64,000 bases of DNA from Saururus chinensis. Lineage: Eukaryota > Streptophyta > Magnoliopsida > Piperales > Saururaceae. Position numbers and translations under genes: made by a program. Each line of letters begins with the position of its first letter. The stretch's first letter is position 1. Shown in pieces: positions 23,895 to 36,469 of this stretch. The stretch spans positions 7,682,501 through 7,746,500 of the forward strand of contig CP141146.1 in the NCBI GenBank assembly GCA_035235625.1. The letters run 5' to 3'. The notes under the pieces are model-generated. The model was not told the DNA's origin and ran no database searches. It worked only from the letters and a program-made list of their open reading frames with translations.

Positions 23895-24575
23895 ATTCAT
23901 TGGTTTCTAAGCTAAACAAAAGTGTGGTACAAGGAATATAACATATATGTATAAGAAAATCATATATGTGATTTCATTGAGTTTATGATAGTTCTTTCCT
24001 ATATAAATAGAGAAATTTTGTGTTCAGTGCTTAAAATTATGATATAAGTTCCAAAAATTAAGAACTAGAGACGAGCTAGCTAGTTACCACATATGGTTTT
24101 TATTTGACCATTTGTATTTTAGATCTCTCTTTCAACCTTCAAAAGACAAATATCGGATCTACTCCCTCTATCCCATATTAATAGTTATATTCAGAAAAAT
24201 AGTGGTTTATATTGAATGGTGAAACCCACATCTAGAAGAAGGAAAAATAAACTTATGATACACTTTTTTAAGTACCCAACCACTTAAATTTAACATAATA
24301 GAGTGATTAATATGGAACAAAGTTTTTGCCAAATGGAGCTATTAATTTAGGACGGATGGAGTACTAATGAGTTAAAAAACTATTCCCTTCATCACATTAT
24401 CAGTCTCATTTGATTTTTCAAAATTGTACATTAAAATTGTCTAAACTGGAAAGAAGAATTTCTGATTAGTAGGCATGCGTTTAAAACCTGGATTCAAACC
24501 GATTTGAATAGAATCGACTCGAGATTAACCTGAGTCGGGTTAGGTTCAACGAAAAAATATTCGAGTAAAGCTAGG
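23895..24575. other. intergenic with one MITE
   Basis: AT-rich DNA with no gene. The only recognisable element is the Stowaway MITE at 24,162-24,361. About 24,470-24,570 repeats words such as GATTCGAA/TCGAGATTAACC and GAGTCGGGTTAGG, but nothing identifiable. Confidence 0.4.
24162..24361. mobile_element. Stowaway MITE, 200 bp, TA target site
   Basis: Left end CTCCCTCTATCCCATATTAA; right end reverse complemented CTCCATCCGTCCTAAATTAA. TA flanks both sides (24,160-24,161 and 24,362-24,363). The terminal inverted repeats and target site are those of Stowaway elements mobilised by Tc1/mariner transposases. Confidence 0.85.
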
Positions 24576-25431
24576 GTCAATGTCACGCCCCGGCAGTGCC
24601 CAACCCGAGCTGAACCCGGTCCAGGGGCCGGACAAGCGCACGGGGGCGACAAGGAGATTGAAAAAACGATTAGCGGAAGACTTATACCCTAATCACGGGC
24701 TAACTAACAAAATTACGGAGTATACACACCACTTTGAGCAAGAGTAAATAAGTAGAATTAAAAGAGTTACTTTAACTCTAAGATAAACTAAAATCACAAA
24801 CCCACAAACTAAATTAATCCATAGCCCACTCTAGGCTCCAAAATAAGTCTCACACAATCCAAAATAACAATGTAGCACAAACCAAAATGAGACCACACAC
24901 CTAGGTTCTAACATAATAGCAAAAAAAAGGAAACAAGCCACATGAGAGGTCTCCACATCTACTCCCAAGTCATCTCCGACCTTTCCTCATAGAGAGGATC
25001 TTGTCCATCTACATGTCACGCCACGCAGCCCCAAAGTAAAAACACAAGACAGAGGGGTGAGTTTAACAAACTCAGTAATGGTTTTTAATCTAACTAAAAT
25101 CATCAAAAACACTACGGCATAGTAATATAACAATTCAGATCAATGATTAACAAGATAGACATCATTTTCTGATCACACATACATATCTACTAAACCTACC
25201 TATTAGTGTTTAAATTACAATTCAGACTATTTAGAATATCACCTATACCACATGAGAAATGTCTCTACTACACATTCAAATCATGCAATTCAACGTCATA
25301 TAAACCTGCATGAGATGTATCTCTAACATATATTTCATATCATACATCAATATTCTCATTCATCAAGCATGTATAAGTATCTCACACACACTAGTCTAAC
25401 ATGTAAGTCCATACACATAAAGAATAAACAT

Positions 25432-25610
25432 GCTCTTCAAGGCCAAAGCCCTCAAGCAAACACTTATCAAATAGACATTTCCTCAAGACTAACACCTTCG
25501 AGCAACTTCTGTCCATCAAGCCTAAACTCCCGGGCAACTCTGCTTGTCAAGACTAAAGTCCCAAGCAACAATCCTAGTAAGCTGGTGCTCTCGGATAAAC
25601 CAGCTAGATT
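25432..25610. repeat. degenerate ~38-bp repeat in outer LTR
   Basis: Several units of the form CAAGNCTAANNCCCNNGCAA succeed one another (CTCAAGCAAACAC, TTCGAGCAACTTCTG, CCGGGCAACTCTG, CCAAGCAACAATC). The inner LTR copy has different sequence at this place, so the family has two alternative middle sections. Confidence 0.5.
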
Positions 25611-25748
25611 CTCAGGGTCCAGATAATCTCAATAAGTAAATCTCAATTGCAATACAAGTACATAACTCGTCCCCACATAATTCCATTTAACTACACTCAA
25701 CCCGGGGAGTGCACATGTTCCACAAAAGAACTCAAATCAAAACATGTC

Positions 25749-28700
25749 ACTTTTGTCACGCCCCGGCACTGCCTGACCCGAGCCGAACCCGGTCTAGGGG
25801 CCGGTCAATCGCACGGGGGTGACAAGGAGAATTGAGATACAGTTTAGCGGAAGACTTATGCCCTAACCACGGGCAATCTAACATAATTTCGGAGTATTGC
25901 ACACCACTTTAAGCAAAAGTAAATAAGTAGAAAAGAAAGAGTTACTTTAACTCTAAGATAAACAACAATCTCAAACCCACATGCTTAGTTAAACCTTTGC
26001 CCACATCTAGGCTCCAAAATATGTCTCAAACAACACAACTATATAAAGTAGCATAATTCAAAATGAGAACCATACACAAAGGTTCTAATCATAAAGCATA
26101 AACCAGGAAAATAAATCACATAAGAGAACTCCACAATCACTCCCAAGTCGTCTCCGACCTTTCCTCAAAGAGGAGATCCTATCCATCTGCGTGTCACGCT
26201 ACGCAGCCCCAAAGCAAAACGCAATAAACCTGAATATACTGTCTCAATCACATTTTCTAATCATGTATTCATATCACATCTCATTCACCCTGCACGACCA
26301 ACGTGTCAAATCACATAATACACAATCATGCATAGCATACATCCTATACATACATCAACATAAATAGTGAATGCCTCCATCAAGGAGTAAACACAATTTG
26401 TGTCACACAGACAGGGACACAGACAAGGCCACAAAGGCATGTCATGGTCCAAATTCTACACAATAATTTAAGAAGGTCGGGGTTGTCAATCCCTAAAGCT
26501 ACTCGCCCTAAACGATCCTGGCCAAGGATGCCACATTCTCACGAAGAGAACCTAGAGCAGGGGTGTTCATTTTAAGACATCTCCTGCGATGGGGAAGAGC
26601 CCGAGTTTCCACACATGAAACCCTAAAACACATAGTAGCCGGTGCACATAGCATACTATACTAGATTCTCAGGGTCCAGAAGACAATAATAATCTTAAAT
26701 CGCAAGACATGTACACAACTCGTCCCCACATAATTTCCATTTAACTAGACTCAACCCGGGGAGTGCACATGTTCCACAAAGGAACTCAAATCAAAACGTG
26801 TCCTTTCGGACCAATCAAGTTTCGATTAAGCCACGACCGATCAATCCGATACGCAATTTCACCACATTGCATCTAATCAGTCAAACTCGATTAATCTCGA
26901 TAACACATCAATTAAAATTTATTTTCATGATGCATGCATCATGATACATACGTGGGCAAGGCATACATGAATCCTAACTCATGATAAGGTGTTCTCATTA
27001 GCCCCTCATTCATCATTCATAATCATGATATCAATGCTCATCATCATCATTAACCCTACATGTGTGTGTGTACATAGTAGAAGCACTTCACTCAATGCAT
27101 ATCAACATGCTTGTAATTAACTCACCATCACACTACACATGTGCATTAATATCTAATCATAAATTCCAGCAAAAATCATAAGACAAGAATCATCAAAATC
27201 ATAACTCAAATAAAAGCTTAACTGCAAGCTAACCACATATAAGACCATTCACTTCATACTTAAGTCAAGACATAATGCTAACATTCACACATCAATTAAC
27301 CACATCCTAACATGACATATTAGCCCATTAATATGTTATAGCACTACTAAAAATATACCTAACCATAGAGAATCAACCATTCATAACTTCAAGATGGTAA
27401 TTCCCACATCATATAACCAACCACAAGTCATTCTACATTACTCTAAATATATGTTACAACTTCATAACCTCAATGGTATACCCTTTTAGTAGCATACTAT
27501 ATCTCAAAAAACTCCACATACATATGAAAATAATATATCAAAGTAGAATCACCGGAATAAACATCATGTAAATAATACAAAATCTGCTGTATAGCCGTTC
27601 GAACGCCAGTAGGGCCGTTCGATCGGCTAAACAGGAAATCTGTCAAACTGACAGTGTTGCCGTTTGAACGCCCAAGAGGGCCGTTCGAACACCAACACGG
27701 CAGAATTGACCTTCTTCTCTATTTCAAAATTTCAAACTGAAACACCATTGATGAATCTTAAAATCTCCATCTAACAACCCAAATTCTATTAAAACTTCTC
27801 CATAACTTCCAGAAAGCTAATCTACATCGTAATAAGATAAAACCTTATGAAATCGGGATTAAAGATTATCATTTACTAATAATGTCATTAAAGCACTAAA
27901 TCAAGTAAATCCACTCAAAATAAACCACAAAATTAAGAGCTTTACCATAGGAAAACTAAAATTTCGAAAGTCTATTACCTTATCCCTTGATTAGGCTTGG
28001 TTTTGATAGTCACCCTTCTCGAAAACCTTACAAATACATAGAGTTTAAGTTAAACTCCATTAAAACCGATTTAACATAGAAAACCCTAATGAAAAACCTA
28101 GATCTAGGGCTTGTTGAACATAAAAATCTGATTTTTAGATCTAGGGTTTGAAGTAGAGATGCAAATCAGTAGTTTTGATGTTTAAAAACGAATCAAAACA
28201 AAGGAAAAATGATAGATCTAGAAAGGATTAAGAGAAAATCTAGGGTTTAAGGCTTAATTAGAAGAGACTTACCTTAAATACCTTCTAATCTGGGCCTAAT
28301 TTCAACCTCCCTTTTCCAACCTATTCCCAAAATGGAAATGACTCAGGTCAACCGATTTATAGTAGGGTTTGAGGTGTGCGTATATAATTAGTGGGATATA
28401 AATAGAAAAATAGGCTAAAAATAGGTATTTTAGCTATTTAAGCACTAACTAAACCTGGAAAAATTATAAAAATCTTTGTAAGAGCTTGTGTTGATGTCTG
28501 GGTTAGTTTGATCCAAAAACCCAAATTTCGATGGTGGGGCCCACAGGCGATCCCGCCAAACCCTAATTTTTGAAAAATTAATAAAAATTCAAAAAAACCC
28601 AAAAATTTAGATTTAACTCAAAATTACTTAAAACTAATAATTGTAAAGTTGCTTTTGATTAAAACCATAAGAAACACCATTTATTTACAAAACTACCGAA

Positions 28701-28786
28701 TTAATAAAAAAATGAGTTAACCACACAATAACTGATAATTAAAATGAAATGAAAATCGGTTTAGAATTGAGAGTCCTTACACCTTT
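25749..28786. mobile_element. inner solo LTR of the same family, 3,028 bp
   Basis: Spans 25,754-28,781, from TGTCACGCCCCGG to GAGTCCTTACA, flanked by ACTTT (25,749-25,753) and CCTTT (28,782-28,786), a 5-bp duplication with one change. The outer copy resumes exactly after it (CTAATCAAGTTTTAATTAAG), matching the inner copy's own sequence at 26,800, which proves insertion into a sister element. No coding capacity was seen. Confidence 0.8.
27594..27694. repeat. cluster of GCCGTTCGAACGCC motifs
   Basis: Four variants of GCCGTTCGAACGCC occur within 100 bp (27,594, 27,613, 27,660, 27,679). The core CGTTCGAACG is a perfect palindrome. The outer LTR has the matching cluster at about 29,574-29,675 in a more mutated form (GTCGTTTGAACACC and similar). 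Conservation of the cluster in both copies shows it is part of the LTR family. Confidence 0.6.
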
Positions 28787-30778
28787 AGACTAATCAAGTT
28801 TTAATTAAGCCAACGACCGATTAATCCGGCACGCAATTTTACCACATTGTATCTAATTGATCAAACTCGATTAATCTCGATAATACCTTAATTTGAAATT
28901 TATTTTCATGATGCATGCAACATGGTACATACGTAGGCAAGGCATACATGAATCCTAATTCATAATAAGTGCTATCATCAGCCCTTCATGCATAAATCAT
29001 AATAATAATATCAAACATTATCATAATTATTAAACTCACATGTGTGTATATACATGGTAGAAGCACCTCACTCGATGTATATCAACATGCTTTGTAATTA
29101 ACTCACTATCACACTACGCATGCACATTAACATCTAATCATGAATTCAAACGCAAATTATAGGAGAAGAACGAATAAAATCACAACTTAAGTCAAAACCT
29201 AACCACAAGCTAAATATATATAAGCTCATTCACCTCATACTTGAGTCTAGGCATAATAACGTTCACACCTCATTTAACCACACTCTATAATGACATATCA
29301 GTTCATTATCATGTTGTAACTCTACTAAAAACATGTTTAAACCATAGGAATCAACCACTCATAACTTCAAGATAACAAACTCTAACATGTACATCCAACT
29401 ACAAGCCATTTCACATAAACTTTAAATATACACCACAAATTCTAAGCATCAATAGAATGCTCTTCAAGTAGCTTATTATAGATCAAAACACTCTACATAA
29501 ACATAAAAATGATATTTTGGAGTAGATATGTCGAAATAAGCAACATACATAAAATGGTCAAATTCTGCAGTGTAGTCGTTTGAACACCCTGCAGGGCCGT
29601 TCAATCAGCTACACAGAAAATATGCCAAAACTGTAGTGTTGCCGTTCGAACGCCCTGTAGGGCCGTTCTAACGCCAACAAAGCAGTTTTAGTCATCTTCT
29701 TCATTTCAAATTTTCAAACCGAAATTCCATTGATAAAACTTAAAATCTCCATCTAACAACGCAAATGCCATTAAAATTTTACCATACCTTCCAGAAAGCT
29801 AATTTACATCATAACAAGATAAAACCCTAAGAAATCGGGATAAAAGATTACCATTTACTAATCTCGTCATTAAAGCACTAAATCAAGTAAATCTATTCCA
29901 AATAAACCATAAAATCGAGATTTTTACCATAGAAAAACTAAAATTTCGAAGACCTATTACCTTATCCCTTGATTAGGCTTTGATTTGACGGTCACCCTTC
30001 TTAAAAACCTTCCAAAGACATAGAGTTTAAATTAAACTCCATTAAAACCGATTTAACATAGAAAACCTTAATGGAAAACTTAAATCTAAGGTTAGTTAAA
30101 CATAAAAAAACGGATTTTTAGATATAGGGTTTGTAGTAAAAATGCAAATTAGTGGTTTAGATGTTTAAAAACGAATCAAAACAAAGGGGAAATGATGGAT
30201 CTAGAACGGATTAGGAGAAAATCTAGGTTTTAAGCTTAATTAAAGGAAACATACCTTAAACTCCTTCTAATCCGGGCCTAATTGGGGAATTAGGCCTAAT
30301 CTCCCTCTCTCAGCCTATTCCAAAATAGAAATGGCTCAGGTCTTTCTATTTATAGTAGGGTCTGAGGTGTATATAATTAACTTGTGGGGTATGAATAGAA
30401 ATTTGGGCTAAAAATGGGTATTTTGACTATTTGAGCCTTAATTAAACTTGAGAAAATTATGAAATTTTTATGCAAGCTTGTGTTGATGTCTGAGTTAATT
30501 TGGTCTAAAAACCTAAATTTTGATGGTGGGGCCCACAGGTGGTCTCGTCAAACCCTAATTTTTGGAAAATTAGTGAAAAATAAAAAAAATCTCAAAAATT
30601 TAGATTTAACCCAAAATCACTTAAAACTAATAATTATAAAGTTGGTTTTGATTAAAACTATAAGAAACACCATTTATTTTTTAAACTATCGAAATAATAA
30701 GAAAACGTATTAACCACACGATAACCGATAATTAAAATGAAACGAAAACCGGTTTAAGATCAGGGATCTTTCAATTAA

Positions 30779-32750
30779 GTCGGGTCTAGTATGTAAAAAC
30801 TTAAAAACTGACCCTATCCAACCCGACCTGAGTTCCTAATTAACTTATAAATTAATATTTAACCTAGTTTATATTAATTTTTATAATGTTTTATAAATAT
30901 ACCTGACTCAATATAGTGTTAAATTAGTTTAAGTTATTTTAGGTCAAGTCAGATCCAAAGAACTCGGTTCCTATCTTGAGTCAAGTCTTGCCGAATCCAA
31001 CCTAACCTGAGCCAAAATACAGCCCCACATATAATAGTCAAGGGAGTGACCCAAGTCCAAGCCCAATATAGTTTGCCGCCGCTGTCCACTACAGCAACGA
31101 ATTTTATAAGTTGCAACAGAACCTTTTCCTGGGCTGGCCAATGGCCCAATTCCGTCAAGAACAGGTCTCCAGAAAAGGACACCTATAACTGGTAGCGGCT
31201 GTTATTTTTCAAATTCAAAGCTGATGTTCGTTTCATTGGCCCACTGCCGTTAAGATTGTCAGAGACATGTGAATGGTTTGATTGTCGCCTGCATAGAATA
31301 GGGAAAGTAGTTTCAGTTCATACGAAGAGGATGTGATTTTTAGTACAGGGAAAGCTCTCATTGACTGAATTGTGTACACAGATACTACGAATCGGATCAA
31401 AATCAGACAACCAATAATGCCCGGGCTCAACAAGGGGAGAAAATTTTCAGTGTGCGTCACACACCCTACTAATTTTCAGTGTGTGTCACACACCCTGCTA
31501 GCTGTGTATTTTACCATTTTAAAGAGGCCAATTAAATATCATCGTATAGTTTTAGGTAGGGCGTATATATCTCTAATTGGGTGGGGCCACCCCTTACCTA
31601 TATTTGTTGGCTCCGCCTAAAATCATTGTAACGCGTATGAGCCCAGTCTCATAATATCCGGACTCAAAACAAACGAGATGCTGTTACTGAATTCAGCTCA
31701 ATTAATTCATAAAAACTGAACTGCTGTTGTTGTCTATTATATGAGAAAGTGACTTCAGTACGCATAATGTTCTTGTTGTCTCCTTGAAATGTTCAGTGCA
31801 TAAAGACCTTTCCAGGTTCCAGTGAGATAAATAAGAAGAAAATATAACCATCCAACTTGGCAAAACTGCTGTAGTGGAACACTTGCTTTTGCTCTGAATC
31901 CACTTCATCTTCCCAACCTCATCCAAATCCAGGGCCACAACTGAAAGTCAGCTACAATAGTTAACTAATAGTATAATTTTAGGCAACAATTGCTGTTCTA
32001 TAGAAACCTTTTCTAGAAGAGCAAAACTTCAACATCAATTCCATGTTCAGTAGTCCACTTATTAGACCTAACTTATCTAATACATGCAGTCTCTGTTTGA
32101 CGCTAGGCATGAATCAGATGGTTTCGGAAAAAAGAAAGAAAATGTTATTCATGGTATTAATAGAAGCACCAGGCCGTGTAATTTCAATCGTATGGACCAT
32201 GATGGTTTGGATCTGCCCACTCGCCCTGTAATCTGATACATACAATTGGATCTCCGGAATTAAGTTTTATTTGTTTTATTTATCTAATCATAAGTAGTGT
32301 AAGGCCAATGAATGTGAAAAAAAAGGTGTAAAAATATCACTCTCCTTTGCTTTGCTAAGAGCAAGAATCCAACTTCAATTCAGTAATCAACTCTCTGTAC
32401 AACGGTTTGAGCATCATGTACATGTAGAGAGCTTGTGGACTGAACCTAGTTCGATCAGACACCGTTGGATGCTTGGACATGAATTAAATGGCTTCACCCA
32501 AAAAAAGAAAGATATAATTCATCGTTTTGATAGAAACGTAGTTCAAAATTCCTGTATTTTATTATTTGATCTTTAGTAGACAGCTCATATATCATGTCTA
32601 ATCAAAAAGGGAAAACAAAAAGCCTTCTTTACAACTGACTCTACAGTCTACACTCCCATTCCATTCCTTCAGAGCTTTGGATCATAGTCTTCATGAGCTC
32701 TGCAACTAAAGAAGCTAAGCAAGAATTGTTGCAAACTAAGGCCGCAGAAG
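30779..32750. other. intergenic, 3' flank of GIL1-like gene
   Basis: No gene recognised. Contains a 33-bp direct duplication (TTTTCAGTGTGNGTCACACA, 31,443 and 31,473) and two loosely similar blocks at about 32,020-32,200 and 32,360-32,540 (AGAGCAANANT..CAACNTCAATTC, then GGCATGAATNANATGGNTTC). The latter may be an old duplication. Confidence 0.4.
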
Positions 32751-34127
32751 CTACCTCTTAGCGTTCTGAACATCCGGTTCACGGTTTAAGCCGTTCAGAT
32801 ACACCTGAGACTGAATCACCGTCTTCCCAACCCTGAATCCGGGAAACACACAAAACCCCACCTTTCCCTCTACTTTCGCACCATAATCCGCCATTAAAGT
32901 TCTCTGAGCAGTCACACTTTCCATGTACACCATAGAGAACTCCGCCCCCCTTTCCACCTGAAAAATCCGCACCGGAGGTTCAAAGGAGAAGGCCAGCTTG
33001 TGAAGCATCCACACCAGGCTCGCCATGTTCACAAAAGATTCGTACAATGGAATTGACAGCGCCCTCCATGAATCCAACACTAATCCCTCCCCACCCAGTT
33101 CCCCAAACAGAGACGAAGGAGAAGAAAAGCCCACGATCAATGGAATTAGCTTCCGGCACTTCCTCTCGCAGAATCTCGCAAATTCGCCATCTGGGTCTTG
33201 TTCCAATAGCTCAACCGCATCGATTGATCCGTGCTCCACGAACTGGAGCAGGAAAATTCGCCTCTTCTGGCTAAAATTGCCACCTTCAGGCGCAGTAGTT
33301 CCGAAGCTTTCTGAGCTAAAACCTTCAAACATTTCCAAGCAAACAGATGACAGGAATGCGTATCGATTGTGCCCAGCCTTGCTGTATTCAAACCACCCCG
33401 GATACAGAGAACTGGCCGCGAAATCCAAATCCAACCCAGCACTCTTCATCATCTCCACTAGTAATCTGGTGAACCCATGAGCGGATCTGCAGACATCCAG
33501 CAAAACGGAGCGGAAGAGCCCCACTGTCAGAAGGAACTCTGGAGAGGAAGACTCCGAGTCGTTCAATCGCTTCTCCAGTCTCGAATTTAAGGCTTCTATT
33601 TGTTTCAGCTCTTGTTTGAGACGGGAGGCTTCGGCGTCCTTGCCGTCGATTTCGGCCTGCAGTCGGTTGACGGCCATGTCGAAGGTCCGGAGGAGGCTCT
33701 GGTTCTCCTGCACCTGGGCTTCCAATTGCGAGGGGAGAGGCAGTTCATGGCCTTGGAAAATATTGCCGTTGGGATTCTGGAGAAAGCTCAGAAAGCAGTG
33801 CTTCAAATCCGAGAGGCGGCTGAGGTGGGAGACAGCGGCACGATCGGCGGCTTCGACCGCCGCGGTGTCTAGTGGCGCGTGGGCAGCCTGGAGCTGGTGA
33901 TAAGCAGCTTTGAAGGCGGAGACGGTAGCGAAGAGGGAGCCAACCAGGCCGTGGAGCTTCTGGAGCCTTGATTGCCCGGGTGGCTGGTCCGGCTTGACGA
34001 CGGCCGCCCGCTGGCCGGTGATGCCTTCCTCGGCGTCGTGGGAGGCACCGTCTTCTCCTCCGCCAGCCTCGTCGGCGAAGAACTCGATGGTCTTAGTCTT
34101 AAACGCAAGGGCGAACTTCTGGAACAT
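32751..34127 (-). CDS. GIL1/DUF641-family protein
   Basis: An intronless 458-residue frame from the ATG at 34,127. It opens MFQKFALAFKTKTIEFFADE, the conserved N-terminal box of this plant family. DUF641 follows at about residues 58-190 (LVGSLFATVSAFKAAYHQLQ; RLSDLKHCFL), with a probable coiled coil at 135-190 rich in Glu, Lys and Leu. The C-terminal family domain ends with FEPPVRIFQVE and FSMVYMESV. Arabidopsis GIL1 (GRAVITROPIC IN THE LIGHT 1) is needed for light-dependent loss of hypocotyl gravitropism; the biochemical role is unknown. The frame stays open upstream to 34,295 but only from a TTG. The residues just before Met1 (RPPQLTQ) resemble sequence that is coding in relatives, so an upstream exon supplying another ATG is possible. 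Confidence 0.85.
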   Translation of the reverse strand: MFQKFALAFKTKTIEFFADEAGGGEDGASHDAEEGITGQRAAVVKPDQPPGQSRLQKLHGLVGSLFATVSAFKAAYHQLQAAHAPLDTAAVEAADRAAVSHLSRLSDLKHCFLSFLQNPNGNIFQGHELPLPSQLEAQVQENQSLLRTFDMAVNRLQAEIDGKDAEASRLKQELKQIEALNSRLEKRLNDSESSSPEFLLTVGLFRSVLLDVCRSAHGFTRLLVEMMKSAGLDLDFAASSLYPGWFEYSKAGHNRYAFLSSVCLEMFEGFSSESFGTTAPEGGNFSQKRRIFLLQFVEHGSIDAVELLEQDPDGEFARFCERKCRKLIPLIVGFSSPSSLFGELGGEGLVLDSWRALSIPLYESFVNMASLVWMLHKLAFSFEPPVRIFQVERGAEFSMVYMESVTAQRTLMADYGAKVEGKVGFCVFPGFRVGKTVIQSQVYLNGLNREPDVQNAKR

Positions 34128-34279
34128 CTGGGTGAGCTGTGGAGGTCTCACGGATCCCTCCAATGAAGGCCTTTTCTTATTATGAGAGAAAGCAAAGGAG
34201 CGAGCTTTATTCTTTTCTTGCTTTGAACATGAGGCGAGGAATCTCTCTGCTACCCAGAAGCCCAAACGGAGAGCTTCAG

Positions 34280-34363
34280 TCAGATTGCTCTGCAAACGGG
34301 TTCTCCAAGTACAGGCTCATTTGTCCCAAGAAGGCAGCTTGGCTGCATATACTCGGCTGCCAT
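34280..34363 (-). promoter_or_regulatory. candidate 27-codon uORF in leader of GIL1-like gene
   Basis: An ATG at 34,363 opens MAAEYMQPSCLLGTNEPVLG and continues to a TGA at 34,280-34,282, in a different frame from the main gene and 150 bp before its ATG. If the leader is unspliced and transcription starts near 34,405, this would be the first start codon the ribosome meets and could reduce translation. Confidence 0.35.
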
Positions 34364-34436
34364 GAAAGTGTTTGATGAGGTACAGTTTTGTAACGATAAA
34401 AGGATGACGAAAGAGAGGACTCCGGTGTGCTGTAAG

Positions 34437-34447
34437 TATATAATAAT
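34437..34447 (-). promoter_or_regulatory. candidate TATA box of GIL1-like gene
   Basis: The minus strand reads ATTATTATATA at 34,447-34,437, about 310 bp upstream of the ATG at 34,127 and 75 bp upstream of the uORF. It is the only good TATA-like sequence in the immediate upstream region. Confidence 0.4.
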
Positions 34448-34449
34448 GG

Positions 34450-36469
34450 GGGAGTTGGTGATTGCGCATGCCTGACAAAGGGGGGAAGACGGATGTCGAC
34501 TTGGAGTTGGGGAAGCTAAATAGTTAACAATAGCGCTTGATTAAATGTTAGAAACAGGTTGCTAAATTTTGTAGATGTCAGGCTTGTTTAGATGTCACTC
34601 TTTTATATGAAAAAGTACTTTCAATGTTGTTAAACAAATTTTCTGTTATGGGCTATTTGACAACTCCTTTGAATAGAAAAGAAAAAGACATTATTTTTTA
34701 CTCTAATTCTCCTCATTAAAATATCAGAAGAGTAAGAGAATCTCTTTTATAATATCACGTTTTATATTTATGGGAGAAATCATTTTATCTTTTAAAGAAG
34801 CTGTCAAACAGACTTAATTTTTAACTTTGTCTCAAATATGAGAAATGGCATTTGTTATGTTAATGTTATAAAAAGGCATATCAACCCTCATCTTACTTAT
34901 TCACTTCCAAATATTTTATCATTTTATACACTAAAAGTAAAAGTCATCTTAGAGTTTTTTTTTAAATTATAAAAAAACTTAAACCTAACTCTATTATATT
35001 GTAGTCATCTTAGAGACAATTCCTATATTGTAGTTGGTAACGTACTAATCTCTATTATAGTAAATTTTCCAGGACATTGGCAGAGAATTTCGTGTGATAA
35101 TGTGGACAATTTCGGTGAAGGCTGCAAGAAACCGGGAGGTTTTGCACTCAATTGACGGTGCCGGCGATGCGGCTCACGGGCACAATCAAATTGCTTGACA
35201 GGTGATATCACGGGCCACTAAAACTAACAATAAACAGTCAATTAAATAACTTAAAGCAAGTCCATTACTAGTTAAGTAGTAAGTTACTAGGATCCTGATA
35301 ATGCTTGGAGCTCTTCATTAGCCTTTGTCTTCTTTATTTAAGCTGGTCAAAGCTGGGTTAGGGCCTAATTAAGATGAAATTAGGAGATTTGCGGCTGACA
35401 AAGGTTGACATTAAGGACGAGGAACATGACGGATGTGACCCTCCACCCACCACCGCTCTCAGCTTCAGTGTGGCGGAAATTTCAATGGCTCTAAGACCGC
35501 TTGCAGCTATCTATACTCGCAGAGCGCTCGCTCTGGCGGCGCGGCCCTCATGCGGATCGTCAATCGTGCTATGGGGTTGAGGTGGGGGCCTGCTATCAAT
35601 GCGAGCTTTGATGCGAGCGACCGTAGTACACCTCGACTTGGAGTGAATGGGCCTATGGGCTTATCTTTTTGTTTGGGTCGCTACGGTGGATTTGCTGTGA
35701 AAGTTTGGTGTTGCTGGCCCCAAGTTACTCCCCGCCTTGGAGTGAATGGGCCTATGGGCTTATATTTTTGCTCACAGAATATTGCATGAGTAAAATAGTC
35801 ATTATTCCATTGGGGTAAGGGTAAAGATTGGAATGGTCGTCAAAAAGTTGAAAATGCTAGTTTTTAGTGTTTTTTTTTTCAAAATTTGATGACAATTACA
35901 ACCTCTAGATGCAATATCGTAACCGAAATAATATAATATAATATAATTATGAGTTCGCAATAGGATAATAATAATTGAAAGCGTGAGACTAAAATCCAAT
36001 GGTGAACATTGCTCAAGGGTGCCTCCTCCACCGTCGGATATCGATATGTCGACTGATAATACAAATTTTTTAAAATATTTATTTAGTCTCAGTACTATTT
36101 TATATCAATAAATTGATCCCTATACCAATGACTAATAAAAAAAAATTTGAAGATAAACTACGTCTAATCTTCACCTCCACGATATTATGTGTGTTATGCC
36201 TATCTACACATTATTGGGACAGCTACAACAATTAACCACGCTGAGGACATTCTTATCATCCAGTAGAATAAATAGTCATAACAATATACCCAGACCAGAT
36301 TCATCATTCAAGTCACGTTAAATATTTAAGCAAATAAACAATCCAATGTCATTTGCATCAATGTTGAATATAACAATCAATTAAATCAACTTCATATAAA
36401 CCATATCAAATCATTTTTTTTCTTTCAAAAATCAATATCTAATGGTACGTGGCCCTTACTAATAATATA
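34450..36469. other. intergenic upstream of GIL1-like gene
   Basis: No gene seen. A direct duplication of CTTGGAGTGAATGGGCCTAT lies at about 35,637 and 35,739 in a GC-richer patch. The stretch 36,060-36,469 is AT-rich DNA of unknown origin lying where the 3' half of gypsy copy 2 would be expected. Confidence 0.4.

Larger units (their letters stand above)
24576..30778. mobile_element. outer solo LTR (TGTCACGCCCC family), split by inner copy
   Basis: Begins TGTCACGCCCCGG at 24,581 and ends GGGATCTTTCA at 30,773. Removing the inner copy leaves about 3.16 kb that aligns end to end with that copy. Flanks GTCAA (24,576-24,580) and ATTAA (30,774-30,778) differ by two transitions and probably represent an aged 5-bp duplication. 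There is no gag-pol, so it is best read as a solo LTR. Confidence 0.7.

Noticed and set aside
27594..27694. CRISPR-like short palindromic repeats
   Set aside because: Spacing is irregular, the units vary and the context is a plant LTR; CRISPR arrays are prokaryotic.
33025..34375. Open frames opposite and across the GIL1-like gene
   Set aside because: Antisense or shifted shadows of one long conserved coding sequence.
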